Shown here: positions 25,102 to 34,839 of the stretch, piece after piece
How positions within the stretch are numbered: the stretch's first letter is position 1
How the letters are laid out: every line of letters starts with the position of its first letter
Assembly (NCBI RefSeq): GCF_022921095.1
Contig: NZ_CP095053.1
Location: forward strand, 1,344,501-1,408,500
Reading direction: 5' to 3'
DNA: 64,000 bases
Source: Hymenobacter aerilatus
Lineage (GTDB): Bacteria; Bacteroidota; Bacteroidia; Cytophagales; Hymenobacteraceae
Position numbers and translations under genes: made by a program
Notes under the pieces: generated by a model
The model's input: only the letters and a program-made list of their open reading frames with translations
Databases searched by the model: none
Told to the model about the DNA's origin: nothing

Positions 25102-27297
25102 TTACGCTTCGCGCGTTAGTTTTTCGGGTCGCAGGGGCAATTCGCGCACGCGTTTTCCAGTGGCGCGATACACAGCGTTGGCCAACGCGGCGGCCGTAGG
25201 ACCCTGTGCCGCCTCGCCGGCGCCCAATGGCGGCTCAGCAGGGCGGTCGATTACCGTCACATCCACGTACGGAATCTCATCGAAGTGAAAGATAGGGTAA
25301 GCCTCCCAGTGGCGGCTGCGCACCTGGTGCCGGTCGAACTTCACTTCCTCCAGTAGCGTCCAGCTGGCTGCCTGAATCATGCCGCCTTCGGTCTGGTTTT
25401 TCAGGCCGTCGAGGTTGATGACTTCGCCCGCGTCAATCACAGCCCACAGGCGTGGACGGTAGGGCGTGCCCTCCTCGTGGATGCTGACCTTGGCCACTAC
25501 CGCCACGTAGGCCGCCTTATTTTTGTACTGTGCAAAGGCAAAGCCTACCCCTTCGTTTTCACCAGTTTGCTGCTGGCGTGCAATGGTGCGGGCACGCTCT
25601 ACCACGGCAATAGCACGCTTATCTTGCAAGTTGCGCAACCGAAAGTCCCAGGCGTCGAGGCCGGCCTTTTCGGCCAGCTCGTCCATAAACGACTCAATGG
25701 CAAACACATTGCCGTAGGCACCCAGGGCGCGCAGGGCCGATACGCGCAGCGGCCCTTGAAAGAAATACGCGTCTACGCGCAGGTTGGGAATGGCGTAGAG
25801 CGGGTCAGCATTGCGGTAGCCACCGCCGCTGGGCTCGGTGGCGCCTTCGTCGGCCGGGCGGCGCGGCTGGGCTAAATACTGGGCGGGTAAGAGCTTCTCG
25901 GCCTTGCCGCCGGGGCGGTTGCTGTGCGTATCGGTCCAGACTTGCTGGTGCCAGTGCGTGAGGCGGCCGGTGGCGGGGTCGAGGCGGGCGGAGAGGTCCA
26001 GCACCATGGCCGAGCCGTAGGGCTCCCAACAGTGCTCGTCTTCGCGGGCCCACTGCACGCGCACGTGGCGGCCGGGTGCGGCCACAGCTAGTAGGGCCGC
26101 GTCGGCGGCCACATCGTCGGCGCCGTTGTGGCCGTAGCAGCCTGAGCCGGGCACGCCCTTCACGTGGATGTTGTCTTTAGACAACTGCAACATATCGGCC
26201 AGGGCTTCGCGCAGAGGATACACGCCCTGGCTGTGCGTCCATACCTCCAGGCGGCGCTGGGCGTCGTCGTAGCGGGCCACGGCGCAGCTTGGCCCGATGG
26301 AGCCGTGCATGAGGTAGGGCTTGTAGTAGCTGGCGCGCAGGGTAGGGGCGTTAGTAGGCGTGCCTTTATCCTGCACGCGCTTGGGGGTGTTGGGCAAGGT
26401 GCGGAGATAGTCTTGCAGCGGCTGCCCGGCCGGCAGCGCCCTACCCTCCGACCAGCGCACGTGCAGCTTGCCCCAGTCCTGGGCCAACTTGGCGTCGTAC
26501 TCGCGCTCGGCCAGCAGGCCCACAAAGCTGCCGTTCACCACCACTTTTGCCAGGCCGGGCACAGCGCGCTTTAGCTCTTTCTCGTCCAGCTGCACCAGCT
26601 TAGAGTCGTAGTTGAGGGGCCGCAACACGCGGGCGTGCAGCATTCCCGGAAAGCGCAAATCCTGCACATAGTATTCCTGCGCACGCACCATGCGCTCTAT
26701 TTCTGGGCGCGGCACAGCTTTGCCCACATATTGGTACTCCGTTTTGGGCTTGAGAGCTACAGGCAGGCGCACTTCATCGGTAAGCTGCTGGCCGTTGAGA
26801 AGCTGGGCGAAGGTGCGCGTTTGGCCGTTGGACGCCGTAATGACGCCATTTTGCATTTTCAGCTGAAACACCCGCGCTTGTAGCTGCGTGGCCGCCAGCG
26901 TCAATAGTTTCTGGCGAGCGGCGGCGGCGGCGTAGCGCACGGCCGTAGCGCTGTTTTCTATGGAGCCGCTGCCGGCGGTGTAGCCCTCGTTGGGCGTACG
27001 GCCGGTTTCGGCCAGCACCACCTCCACACGGTTTAGGGGTAGGCTTAGCTCCTCCGCGGCCATTTGCGCCACTGCTATCCGAATGCCCTGGCCCAACTCT
27101 ATCTTGCCTGTGAGCACCCGCACGCGGCCATCGGCCAGTACCTCCAGCCAGGAGTCGATGCGGGGGTAGTCGCCGAGGCTGCCGGGAAGCTCGTCGGCGG
27201 CGCTGGTAGCGGCTTCCGACCAAGTCGGCCCAAGCAAGGAAAAGCCGATGGTGAGGCAGCCGGCGGTTTGGAGGAAGTGGCGACGAGAGGTAGGCAT
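25102..27297 (-). CDS. Molybdopterin-binding subunit of a xanthine dehydrogenase-family hydroxylase, Tat-exported
   Basis: 731 residues with a twin-arginine signal (SRRHFLQTAG, R5-R6), so a folded, cofactor-loaded periplasmic enzyme. The sequence resembles the beta subunit of isoquinoline 1-oxidoreductase: GKIELGQGIRIAVAQMAAEEL, the GAYGNVFAIESFMDELA segment, and the family's catalytic Glu at E695 in GAGEAAQGP. Its small 2Fe-2S partner is encoded just upstream, separated by a 36-bp-arm hairpin. No FAD subunit is present, as in the two-subunit isoquinoline or aldehyde type. The substrate is unknown; N-heterocycles or aldehydes are the usual ones. Confidence 0.88.
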   Translation of the reverse strand: MPTSRRHFLQTAGCLTIGFSLLGPTWSEAATSAADELPGSLGDYPRIDSWLEVLADGRVRVLTGKIELGQGIRIAVAQMAAEELSLPLNRVEVVLAETGRTPNEGYTAGSGSIENSATAVRYAAAAARQKLLTLAATQLQARVFQLKMQNGVITASNGQTRTFAQLLNGQQLTDEVRLPVALKPKTEYQYVGKAVPRPEIERMVRAQEYYVQDLRFPGMLHARVLRPLNYDSKLVQLDEKELKRAVPGLAKVVVNGSFVGLLAEREYDAKLAQDWGKLHVRWSEGRALPAGQPLQDYLRTLPNTPKRVQDKGTPTNAPTLRASYYKPYLMHGSIGPSCAVARYDDAQRRLEVWTHSQGVYPLREALADMLQLSKDNIHVKGVPGSGCYGHNGADDVAADAALLAVAAPGRHVRVQWAREDEHCWEPYGSAMVLDLSARLDPATGRLTHWHQQVWTDTHSNRPGGKAEKLLPAQYLAQPRRPADEGATEPSGGGYRNADPLYAIPNLRVDAYFFQGPLRVSALRALGAYGNVFAIESFMDELAEKAGLDAWDFRLRNLQDKRAIAVVERARTIARQQQTGENEGVGFAFAQYKNKAAYVAVVAKVSIHEEGTPYRPRLWAVIDAGEVINLDGLKNQTEGGMIQAASWTLLEEVKFDRHQVRSRHWEAYPIFHFDEIPYVDVTVIDRPAEPPLGAGEAAQGPTAAALANAVYRATGKRVRELPLRPEKLTREA

Positions 27298-27331
27298 AGG
27301 ATAGGGTTATAAGAGCAAAGAGGCGAGGCGA

Positions 27332-27422
27332 GTCCTGCTGAGCTTGTCGAAGCATCTCGCGTGCTGATGTTGGATACTATCTGTTGTCAGCACGCGAGAT
27401 GCTTCGACAAGCTCAGCAGGAC
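27332..27422. repeat. Family C hairpin with perfect 36-bp arms, inside an operon
   Basis: Arms at 27332-27367 and 27387-27422 are exact reverse complements (GTCCTGCTGAGCTTGTCG and onward) around a 19-nt loop. It lies between the 2Fe-2S and molybdopterin subunit genes, which must be made together. Confidence 0.92.
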
Positions 27423-27449
27423 GCCCTTTTTCGCTGCGTTACTTTAACG

Positions 27450-27929
27450 TCAAGACTTTTTATTCGCCGCTACTACCTTCTGCGCGGCCCGGATGGCGCG
27501 GTGCTGCACGCAGCAGCGGCACAGCACGCGCAACATGCCGTTGCGAATGGTTTCTTCGTCGGCCTTCGGGTACTGTTGCAGGGTCGCCACCGTCGACATT
27601 ACCATGCCGTTTAGGCAGAAGCCGCACTGCGCGGCTTGCTCGTCTACAAAGGCCTGCTGCACGGGGTGCAGAGTTCCATCAGGTTTGGCTAAGCCTTCGA
27701 GGGTAGTGATGCGGATGCCGCCCGTTACGTCGTGCACGGGGAGCTGGCAGCTAGGCCAGGCCACGTCGTCGAGCAGTACCATGCAGGCGCCGCATTGCAT
27801 CAGCCCGCAGCCAAACTTAGGGCCGTTGAGCTGGAGCTGGTCGCGCAGCACGTAGAGCAGGGGCGTGGCCGGATCGACGCGCACCGTGTGCTGCCGGCCG
27901 TTGACGAGAAGGGTAATATCGGCTTCCAT
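27450..27929 (-). CDS. 2Fe-2S subunit of the xanthine dehydrogenase-family hydroxylase
   Basis: 159 residues, the alpha-subunit type of isoquinoline 1-oxidoreductase. Two 2Fe-2S clusters: plant-type C41-x4-C46-x2-C49-x11-C61, and the hydroxylase-type C102-x2-C105 with C137-x-C139. The last motif reads CRCC, where most relatives have CRCG. The start was set at MEADITLLVNGR, where the ferredoxin fold begins; 14 further in-frame codons upstream look non-coding. It carries electrons from the molybdenum subunit to an unidentified acceptor and is encoded first in the two-gene unit. Confidence 0.9.
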   Translation of the reverse strand: MEADITLLVNGRQHTVRVDPATPLLYVLRDQLQLNGPKFGCGLMQCGACMVLLDDVAWPSCQLPVHDVTGGIRITTLEGLAKPDGTLHPVQQAFVDEQAAQCGFCLNGMVMSTVATLQQYPKADEETIRNGMLRVLCRCCVQHRAIRAAQKVVAANKKS

Positions 27930-28057
27930 AGAACAAAAGAAAGATGTGTAGAAGGATACTCTGAAATGCACCGAAAGGATGCTACCAGCCCAGCAAGCGC
28001 CTAACTAAACCTACCCCGGCGCGTACTGGCATAGAACGTCTTACTTAGCTTTTCCTT

Positions 28058-28570
28058 ATGAATCCTACCCAACTCAGCCACGAGCTGCGCAACGGCCAAA
28101 GCCCCGACCTAAAGCGCCGGCGCTGGATCATTGGCCTGTCGCTGGTGACAGTGGCCGCCGGCCAGATCGTTACGCTGTACCAGACCGGCATCATCAAGCA
28201 CCTACCCGATCCGCCACTGGATGTTTTCGACTCCGATAAAGTGGACGCTTCCGACTACGGCTACAAGCGCCTCGACACGCCCGACGCGGCGCCCATGATG
28301 ATAACCGGCGCCCTCACGGCTACCCTAGCTGCGGCCGGGGGCATGGAACGGGCCACTACCACCCCCTGGCTACCCGTAGCTATGGGCGTGAAAACGGTGG
28401 TTGACGTGGTAACCAACCTGACCCTGGCGCGGGAAGAATGGAAGGAAAACAAAGCCTTGTGTTTCTATTGCCAAGCTTCATCGGTGGCGGCTTTAGCTGC
28501 TCTAGCACTGGCGATGCCGGAAACAGTGAAGGCAGCGAAGAATCTGTTTGGTAGTAAGAAAACGGCGTAA
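28058..28570 (+). CDS. Small membrane protein, possibly VKOR-like
   Basis: 170 residues with about three or four membrane segments: roughly 23-43, 78-96, 104-122 and 140-153. A CxxC pair, C135-F-Y-C138, sits at the start of the last segment, as in vitamin K epoxide reductase homologues, which relay disulfides to quinones. The second, loop cysteine pair of full VKOR enzymes is absent, so activity is doubtful or uses another partner. The family assignment rests on this motif and overall shape. It ends at a strong shared terminator. Confidence 0.5.
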   Translation: MNPTQLSHELRNGQSPDLKRRRWIIGLSLVTVAAGQIVTLYQTGIIKHLPDPPLDVFDSDKVDASDYGYKRLDTPDAAPMMITGALTATLAAAGGMERATTTPWLPVAMGVKTVVDVVTNLTLAREEWKENKALCFYCQASSVAALAALALAMPETVKAAKNLFGSKKTA

Positions 28571-28590
28571 CGCTGCCACCTATCAGGTAT

Positions 28591-28629
28591 AAAAAAGCCC
28601 GCGGAGTTTTTAGCTCCGCGGGCTTTTTT
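28591..28629. terminator. Bidirectional rho-independent terminator
   Basis: AAAAAAGCCCGCGGAG and CTCCGCGGGCTTTTTT form a GC-rich stem with A and T tracts on both sides, between the convergent VKOR-like and MFS genes. Confidence 0.9.
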
Positions 28630-28641
28630 GTGCGTGTATTT

Positions 28642-29907
28642 CTAGTGACCTACTACCGTTTCGGGTGCCGGCTCGTGGGTAGGCTGTACATAAGTTGACA
28701 ATGAGCGGGCGGCTAATAGTACGCTGATTACAATCAAAACGGCGCCAGCTAAAAAGGGGGCGCCAGGGAAAAGAACAGGCGCTTTATCACTAGTAAAATA
28801 GGAAAATAGATTGGTCATGAACGGCGGTCCAACAATGGCGGTGGCGCTAACCAAACTCGTGAGGCCACCTTGTAATTCCCCTTGCTGATTATCCGGCACT
28901 TGACCGGAAATAATGCCTTGTAAGGCTGGCCCCGCAATACCACCCAAGCAGTAGGGCACCATTGCCGCAAACATCATCCAACTCTGGCTGGCAAAGGCAA
29001 AGCATATAAACCCAACTACATATAGAATAAAACCAGTATATACAGAACGTTTATTGCCTAGCCACGGATTTACCACCCGAATCAAACCTGCTTGCACAAT
29101 GGCTGTAAGCAAGCCGATAAAGCTCAGGGAACGTCCTACCAACTGTTCCGTCCAGCCAAACTTTAGCATGTTGTAATACGGCCAAGTGCTTTGTGTAGCG
29201 TGGCTAGCGAGATAAATGCAGATCAGCGAGATAATGAGGCCCGCAATAACGGGGTAGCGTTGCAGGCTGAGCAAGGACCCCACGGGGTTTGCTCGGCGTA
29301 GCTCAAACGGCCGGCGACCTTCCGGCGCCAGTGATTCGGGTAGGACAAAGTATCCGTAGAGCCAGTTAAGCAGCGACAAACCCGCCGCCGCCAGAAACGG
29401 CACGCGGGCTCCAAAATGCACCAACTCGCCTCCGAGAGCTGGGCCTAGGATAAAGCCCAATCCAAACGCCGCGCCTACCAAGCCAAAATTCTGCGCCCGC
29501 TTTTCAGGTGGACTCACGTCGGCAATATAGGCCGAGGCCGTGGTGAAGCTGGCCCCCGTGATGCCCGAAATAATGCGCCCTACAAACAACCACATAAGGC
29601 TGGGTGCAAAGGCCAGAAACAGGTAATCGAGGCCAAAACCAAAGAGCGAGAACAGCAGCACCGGCCGCCGTCCGTAGCGGTCGGAGAGGTTGCCCAATAC
29701 TGGCGCAAACAGAAACTGCATGGCCGAGTAGGCAAACGTCATCCAGCCGCCGATGCGCGCCGCGTCGCTCAGGGTGCCGTGGCTGAGCTGTTCAATCAGC
29801 TTCGGCATCACGGGAATGATAATGCCAATGCCCACCACATCGAGCAGCAGCGTCACGAAGATGAAGCCCAACGCGGCCGGGCGGTGGGTAGGGGTAGGGG
29901 CAACCAT
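28642..29907 (-). CDS. MFS transporter, TetA-like drug:proton antiporter
   Basis: 421 residues with 12 predicted membrane helices. Motif A between helices 2 and 3 reads [14 protein letters not shown], and the antiporter motif C region reads [16 protein letters not shown]. These and the opening [16 protein letters not shown] match the TCR1.2/TetA drug-efflux group. The natural substrate may not be tetracycline; chromosomal Bacteroidota copies are often uncharacterised. It is transcribed alone, convergent with the VKOR-like gene. A near-match to the -7 box (CGAAGGTA on plus, one mismatch) lies about 30 bp upstream. Confidence 0.85.
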   Translation of the reverse strand: MVAPTPTHRPAALGFIFVTLLLDVVGIGIIIPVMPKLIEQLSHGTLSDAARIGGWMTFAYSAMQFLFAPVLGNLSDRYGRRPVLLFSLFGFGLDYLFLAFAPSLMWLFVGRIISGITGASFTTASAYIADVSPPEKRAQNFGLVGAAFGLGFILGPALGGELVHFGARVPFLAAAGLSLLNWLYGYFVLPESLAPEGRRPFELRRANPVGSLLSLQRYPVIAGLIISLICIYLASHATQSTWPYYNMLKFGWTEQLVGRSLSFIGLLTAIVQAGLIRVVNPWLGNKRSVYTGFILYVVGFICFAFASQSWMMFAAMVPYCLGGIAGPALQGIISGQVPDNQQGELQGGLTSLVSATAIVGPPFMTNLFSYFTSDKAPVLFPGAPFLAGAVLIVISVLLAARSLSTYVQPTHEPAPETVVGH

Positions 29908-29984
29908 GGCAACGGAGAGGAAAGTGCGCCGCGAAGGTAGGCAAAGTGGCCGGGCAGGTAGGGCCCGGTCCGCATCGACTTGTT

Positions 29985-32900
29985 CTAAAACGTCATAATT
30001 TCCTGCTTATCAAAATAATACAGCACACACTGCACGTCCGTGAAGCCTAACTGCCGGAACAGATCGGCATAGCGGGCCAATTGATGACGGTGGCGCGGCT
30101 CGGGCGGTGGTAGCTTGAAGTCGAGCAGCGTGACGCGGCTGGGTAGGGTCGCGTCGAATACCACCCGGTCAGGCTTGTATTCCTGCCGACGGGTGCCGCC
30201 CACCAGGATTTCGCGCTCCGTTTCGGGCTGCACTGCCGGGCTGAAATAATGAGCTAGCTGCGGATGCTCCACCACCTGCTGGAGCTTCTGGAGCAGCTCC
30301 GGCCGCTCCTTGGTGCTGATCAGCCCTTCGGCCACCAGTTGACCAGCCACGCGGTCTACATCGGTGGCATACAGCGTGCGGCGTAGGGCATAGTGCAGCT
30401 TGCGGTTCCACTCCTTCTGCACCTGCTGGGCATCAAAGTCAAAGACCGTATTGGCGTGCCGACGCAGGCGCAGGCGTTCTTCCCAAGGCGTGCTGTTGAG
30501 GTTGGTGAGTGGCCAGTTGCCCGTGGTGGATTCAGTGGCAGGTTGTTGCGTGCTGCCGATGGGCTGCTTAAGAACCCGCAACTCACCAACTGCCAGCGGG
30601 TACCGCAGGGTTTCCGGGTCGTACTCGCCCTGCGCCATTAGGTAGCGATGTAGCAACTCAGCTACATTTTTGGCAGGATCAGAGAGGTCAATTTCCGGTT
30701 CGGCGGTCTTACTGCCGGCCTTCTTTTTGGGCTGGCGACTGATCAGGTACAGCCGGTGCTTGGGGCGCGTGAAGGCTACATATAGCATGTTGAGGCCTTC
30801 GAGGAAGGTTTTTTCCAGCTCCTCGGCGTATTGCCCGGCCAGGGCCGTGCGCTGCAGCGCCTGCACCTGGGGCACCACGGCTATGGGGGGCATCTCGGCC
30901 ATAGGCTTAGCCTCGGAGGGTAGGCGGCCCCAGAGCAGCGTGTTGCGGTGGGGCGTCAGGCTCCAATCGGCAAAGGGCACAATCACCACGCCGTAGGCCA
31001 GGCCCTTGGCCTTGTGCACGGTAGTGATGGTGATGGCGTCGCGCCCGGCTGGGGCATTAATGCTCAAGGCGCTTTTCTTCTGCTGCCAGTAGGTTAGGAA
31101 GTTGTTGAGGTTGTTGCCGTGGCGCAGACTGAACTCTAGCGTCAAATCCAGAAAGCGGAACAGGTATTCGCTTTCCCCCTCGCGCCCCAGCAGGCCAAAC
31201 GTGCCAATTAGGCGTTCGGTTAGTTCGTAGAGGCCCAGGTTGCCGGTTTCCCGCTCCTGCAAGTCAAAACCCAGGGCTCGCAACTCGTCGAAGAAAGGTA
31301 GGGCGTCGGGCACGTTGGCCGCCTCGGCAATGTGCCGGGCTCGCGCTGGGGTAGGCGCCAAACTGCGCACCACTTTGTCTACCAGCAATAAGGCCTCCGC
31401 TTTGGCCAGCGTATCGGCTGGCTGGTTCAGTACCCGAAACACGGCCACCAGCAGGTTCACTACCTCCGCAAACTCCAGGGAGAGTGAGTCGGCGGAGATG
31501 ATATCGTAGCCGCGCTCCTTTAGAAACTTCGCTACCCGTCGGCTTTGGTCGCGCCGGCGGCATAGCACGGCCACGTCCTGCTGCCGGAAGCCTTGTTGCA
31601 GCGCTTCCTCCACGAGCTGCAACGTGAGGTAGAGTGTACTTTCATCGTAGCTCAGCAGCTGCTCGGGTAGGGTAGGGTGAGGAGCGTCGTCGTGGGTTAG
31701 CAGCAATTCAACGATGGCCTCACCGCCTTCTTTTTCTGCTGACTGAGAAGCTGGCAAGTGCTTCGGTGCTTCCTGCCGAAAATCCTCATCATAGATACTC
31801 TGCACTAGCGGCAGCTGCGAATGCGTGGCGCTGATGTGTCCAAAGAAATCATTGTTAAAAGAAATGATTTCCGGGGCCGAGCGGTAGTTGGTATTCAGGT
31901 TTCTGGCTTGTAAGGCCCCGTCTAAGGTATAGTAGCGCCCTTGCAGCAGGTCGCGTAACTCCTCGTCGGCCACGCGGCCGTAGAGGTATTCGGTTTCGTT
32001 TTTATACAGGCGCAGAATCTGTTCCATCTCGCCGCCCCGCCAGCGGTAAATGGCCTGCTTGGCGTCGCCCACGGCCAGGGAGAGGTTGCCGTTGGCTACG
32101 GCGTTTTCTACCAGGGGTAGGAGGTTATTCCACTGAAGGACAGAGGTGTCCTGAAACTCATCAATCAACAAATGCTGGTACCGCTCGCCCAAGCGTTCGT
32201 ACAGAAACGGCACCGGCTCGCGGAGCACAATGTTGGCAATTCGCCTGTTAAACTCGGCAATCAAGACGACATTCCGCTCCCGGCTGAGCTGGTCCACGGC
32301 CTTGTTCAACTCGCTCAGCAGCGAAACGTGGAAGATATAAGGTAGCATACCCAGCACCAGCAGGTAGTCGGGTAGGAGACGAGCGCGCAGGTCCTCCAGC
32401 TCATAGTAAGCAGCCGTAAGGTCAGGTTTCACGGCATCCACACGCTGCTTATCGGCGGCGGTTTTCACCTTGCCGCTGTACCACTTGTCTTGCTCCACAG
32501 TGGCACGCACGTAGCTATTGGCTTCTTTATCAGGTAGGAGGCGCTCCTCCCAGCGCGTCACGTAGCCGATAATGCCGCTCTTCCCCTGGTAGAGGTCCGT
32601 TTCTGTCACCCCGGCCGCATCCAGCGCCGCCAGTGCCCGCACGCTCACCGCCCGAAACTCCTGCTCAATCTCCTCCCGACGCTTGCGCAGGTTCTCATGC
32701 AGGCGGCGGTAGTCCTGCAACGAAAGCTGCTGCAACTGCGCCACGGCCTCGTGCACCGGCTCCGAAAGCAGAAACTGCCCAAAGTTGACTAGTTCTTCGG
32801 GCAGCGTGTTCCAGCTGCGGCCCTCCTCGGCCTTGCTCAGAGCATAGTCGGCCAGAGAGCGGGCCAGTAGCTTGCTGTTCGGGTCACGGTTCACCTTGTC

Positions 32901-33398
32901 GAGTAGCAGGGCTACGGCGCTTTGCAGCACCGCCTCGCCGTCTAGCTCTACCTCAAACGCGGCGGGTAGCCCCAACTCCCGCGTAAACGCTTGCACAATA
33001 CGCTGCACAAACGAGTCGATGGTACTCACCGCAAAATCGGCGTAGTGATAGAGTACCAGCCGAAACGTATCTGCCGCCCGTTGCCGAAGCTCCTGCTGTT
33101 GCTGCTCGGGCGTGTCGGTGCGGCGCGACAATTTGCCTTCAGCAGCTAGCTCGGTGGCAATATCGCGTAGTAGCGTATCCTCTTTGCCGTTGGCAGAGGG
33201 GTAGGCAAACCGCCGCAAGGCCCCAATAATGCGCTCCTTCATTTCGCCGGCTGCATCATTGGTGAAGGTGATGGCCAGAATACTCTTGAAGTACGCCGCA
33301 TCCTCGGCCCCGAGCGCCAACTTTAGATATTCTTTGGTGAGCTGGTAGGTTTTGCCAGAGCCGGCGGAAGAAGAATAGATGCGGAAGGTAGAGGGCAT
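29985..33398 (-). CDS. addA: AddA-like UvrD/Rep-family helicase-nuclease
   Basis: 1137 residues. Superfamily 1A helicase motifs: Walker A SAGSGKT (residues 11-17), Walker [11 protein letters not shown], motif [17 protein letters not shown], motif V region [12 protein letters not shown]. The C-terminal RecB-like nuclease has D1077 (PDRVVFD), D1093 and K1095 (LLDFK) followed by a conserved H-x-x-Q-L-x-x-Y. It has no terminal Cys cluster, as expected for the AddA rather than the AddB partner, which is encoded at 5009-8017. A -7 box lies 22 bp upstream of the start, so the leader is very short. Confidence 0.88.
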   Translation of the reverse strand: MPSTFRIYSSSAGSGKTYQLTKEYLKLALGAEDAAYFKSILAITFTNDAAGEMKERIIGALRRFAYPSANGKEDTLLRDIATELAAEGKLSRRTDTPEQQQQELRQRAADTFRLVLYHYADFAVSTIDSFVQRIVQAFTRELGLPAAFEVELDGEAVLQSAVALLLDKVNRDPNSKLLARSLADYALSKAEEGRSWNTLPEELVNFGQFLLSEPVHEAVAQLQQLSLQDYRRLHENLRKRREEIEQEFRAVSVRALAALDAAGVTETDLYQGKSGIIGYVTRWEERLLPDKEANSYVRATVEQDKWYSGKVKTAADKQRVDAVKPDLTAAYYELEDLRARLLPDYLLVLGMLPYIFHVSLLSELNKAVDQLSRERNVVLIAEFNRRIANIVLREPVPFLYERLGERYQHLLIDEFQDTSVLQWNNLLPLVENAVANGNLSLAVGDAKQAIYRWRGGEMEQILRLYKNETEYLYGRVADEELRDLLQGRYYTLDGALQARNLNTNYRSAPEIISFNNDFFGHISATHSQLPLVQSIYDEDFRQEAPKHLPASQSAEKEGGEAIVELLLTHDDAPHPTLPEQLLSYDESTLYLTLQLVEEALQQGFRQQDVAVLCRRRDQSRRVAKFLKERGYDIISADSLSLEFAEVVNLLVAVFRVLNQPADTLAKAEALLLVDKVVRSLAPTPARARHIAEAANVPDALPFFDELRALGFDLQERETGNLGLYELTERLIGTFGLLGREGESEYLFRFLDLTLEFSLRHGNNLNNFLTYWQQKKSALSINAPAGRDAITITTVHKAKGLAYGVVIVPFADWSLTPHRNTLLWGRLPSEAKPMAEMPPIAVVPQVQALQRTALAGQYAEELEKTFLEGLNMLYVAFTRPKHRLYLISRQPKKKAGSKTAEPEIDLSDPAKNVAELLHRYLMAQGEYDPETLRYPLAVGELRVLKQPIGSTQQPATESTTGNWPLTNLNSTPWEERLRLRRHANTVFDFDAQQVQKEWNRKLHYALRRTLYATDVDRVAGQLVAEGLISTKERPELLQKLQQVVEHPQLAHYFSPAVQPETEREILVGGTRRQEYKPDRVVFDATLPSRVTLLDFKLPPPEPRHRHQLARYADLFRQLGFTDVQCVLYYFDKQEIMTF

Positions 33399-33419
33399 AA
33401 TGTGTAAGCGAGTAGCCTA

Positions 33420-33427
33420 CAAAAGTA
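33420..33427 (-). promoter_or_regulatory. Bacteroidota -7 box for addA
   Basis: TACTTTTG on the minus strand, matching TAnnTTTG, 22 bp upstream of the addA start. No clear -33 element. Confidence 0.45.
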
Positions 33428-33534
33428 ACGCAGAAGCAAGCGAAAGAGAGCCTTCCCTATACAGTAGCACTGTTAGGCAATCCTGGCAGGGCTTCGTAGA
33501 AACTGCTTCCACTGCGTTTAGTACGGCCAGAAGC

Positions 33535-33966
33535 CTACCCCACCGGCTCCCACAACCGCTGCTCTACCTCTGCCTCTACCCGCTTCGGCCGTTGCGTCTC
33601 GGGGTCTAGCAGCACCCACTGCGTTTCGGCTTCGCAGAGCAACTCGCCGTCTGTGGCCCGCTCAATGCGTACAAAACGTTGGCATTGCGCCCCGCGAATT
33701 TCGCCAATCCAGGTGGTGCACCGGAGCTGGTCGTGCAGCAGGGCCGGGCGGTAGTAGCGTAGGTGATGCTCCCGCACCACCCAGATATACTGCTCCCGCT
33801 CACCCACTGGGTAGGCCGCCAGCCAGTGCGCCGTGGCCGTTTCCTGCGCCCAGCGCACATATTCTACGTTGTTGGCGTGGTGCAGCTCGTCGATGGCCGT
33901 GGCGGGCACAGTAAGCTCGTATGCGAAATGAAAAGCAGGGTGCTCGTGGTAGGCAGGCATAGGCAT
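33535..33966 (-). CDS. Acyl-CoA thioesterase, 4HBT hotdog family
   Basis: 143 residues, one hotdog domain. The segment IDELHHANNVEYVRWAQETATAHW carries the D-x-x-x-H-x-N-N-xx-Y-xx-W pattern of 4-hydroxybenzoyl-CoA thioesterase relatives, where the Asp-equivalent is catalytic. Likely hydrolyses acyl-CoA in the cytosol; chain length is not predictable. The second Met (MPAYHEHP) is an equally possible start. It is a single gene upstream of addA on the same strand with 136 bp between them. Confidence 0.82.
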   Translation of the reverse strand: MPMPAYHEHPAFHFAYELTVPATAIDELHHANNVEYVRWAQETATAHWLAAYPVGEREQYIWVVREHHLRYYRPALLHDQLRCTTWIGEIRGAQCQRFVRIERATDGELLCEAETQWVLLDPETQRPKRVEAEVEQRLWEPVG

Positions 33967-34038
33967 CAGTATAAAACCGGATAAATGAGGAAAAACCCGG
34001 AAAAAGTGGTTCAGGCAACTAAAGTCTACGGATTCATG

Positions 34039-34046
34039 TATATTTG
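34039..34046 (+). promoter_or_regulatory. Bacteroidota -7 box for the cold-shock gene
   Basis: TATATTTG matches TAnnTTTG and leaves a leader of about 110 nt before the ATG. Long leaders are typical of cold-shock mRNAs. Confidence 0.5.
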
Positions 34047-34162
34047 GCTCAACTTAAGACGATGTGCCTTTGTTAGCCTGCCAGATACCTAGAGTTTCAG
34101 CAGTTTTCAGTAGCTGCATTTGCTTAATGAAACTCTTTTTTTAACCCGTAGTAAGTAGTACG

Positions 34163-34357
34163 ATGCCAACCGGAACCGTAAAATTCTTCAATGACGCCAA
34201 AGGTTTTGGCTTCATCAAAAACGACGAAAATGGTCAAGACATTTTCGTTCACATCAGCGACCTGCTGGTAAACGAAATCCGTGAAAACGACAAGGTACAA
34301 TACGAAGTAGCGCAAGGCAAAAAAGGCCCGAACGCTGTGAAAGTTCAGCTTCTCTAA
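34163..34357 (+). CDS. Cold-shock protein, CspA family
   Basis: 64 residues, a single nucleic-acid-binding OB fold. RNP1 is KGFGFI (residues 13-18) and RNP2 is DIFVHI. It binds single-stranded RNA and prevents secondary structure, mainly after temperature downshift. It has its own terminator and is followed 480 bp later on the same strand by a DEAD-box RNA helicase of the cold-adaptation type. The long leader upstream suggests post-transcriptional control, as for E. coli cspA, but no specific fold was worked out. Confidence 0.95.
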   Translation: MPTGTVKFFNDAKGFGFIKNDENGQDIFVHISDLLVNEIRENDKVQYEVAQGKKGPNAVKVQLL

Positions 34358-34383
34358 GAGCTAACTTGCTTTGCACGAGTTTG

Positions 34384-34412
34384 AAAAGCACGCCCCAGGG
34401 CGTGCTTTTTTT
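34384..34412 (+). terminator. Rho-independent terminator of the cold-shock gene
   Basis: AAAAGCACGCCC and GGGCGTGCTTTTTTT, a tight stem with a T-run, 26 bp past the stop. Confidence 0.9.
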
Positions 34413-34419
34413 GTTTGCA

Positions 34420-34635
34420 CCACGGATTCGCTCGGATGTTGAGGATGAAGTCAAGATTTAAGAAGAGTATCATCCTGAGCTTGCGAAGGACCTTCTCACG
34501 TCAGCACGATAGACCTACCAACGACTCGTTCACACGTGAGAAGGTCCTTCGCAAGCTCAGGATGACAGACGCTCTCCAACATTTACCACCGTGCACAAAA
34601 TCCGCGTAATTCGAAAAATTCGAGCGAATCCGTGG
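34420..34635. repeat. Family A nested inverted repeat enclosing a family B hairpin
   Basis: Outer perfect 15-bp arms CCACGGATTCGCTCG (34420-34434) and CGAGCGAATCCGTGG (34621-34635). The right side carries four AATCCG-like units (AATCCGCGT, AATTCGAAA, AATTCGAGCG, AATCCGTGG) spaced 9-9-10 nt. With the terminator, the inner hairpin and the following leader it accounts for the 480-bp gap before the helicase gene. Confidence 0.8.
34470..34565. repeat. Family B hairpin, perfect 32-bp arms
   Basis: Arms 34470-34501 and 34534-34565 (TCATCCTGAGCTTGCGAAGG then ACCTTCTCACGT) are exact reverse complements with a 32-nt loop. It is nested inside the family A repeat. Confidence 0.9.
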
Positions 34636-34654
34636 TTTAGACAATATTTTCCCG

Positions 34655-34662
34655 TACCTTTG
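34655..34662 (+). promoter_or_regulatory. Bacteroidota -7 box for the DEAD-box helicase
   Basis: TACCTTTG matches TAnnTTTG. It predicts a leader of roughly 170 nt before the helicase ATG, with no other gene in it. It lies just outside the right arm of the family A repeat. Confidence 0.5.
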
Positions 34663-34839
34663 CACCCGCATTGAGAACGGCCCGGTTCCGCGCAGCTTGC
34701 GTGGCCCTTAGCTATTAGATTGGCCGCCTGTATCTTCCGTAGTTGCTTCCGTCACTTGTCGTTGTTGTGAGAGTGGGAGAGGAGCGTCGCTGAATTCGCT
34801 GTTTTCAGAGCTATTGTCTCCACTCCATCATCATCAGAC

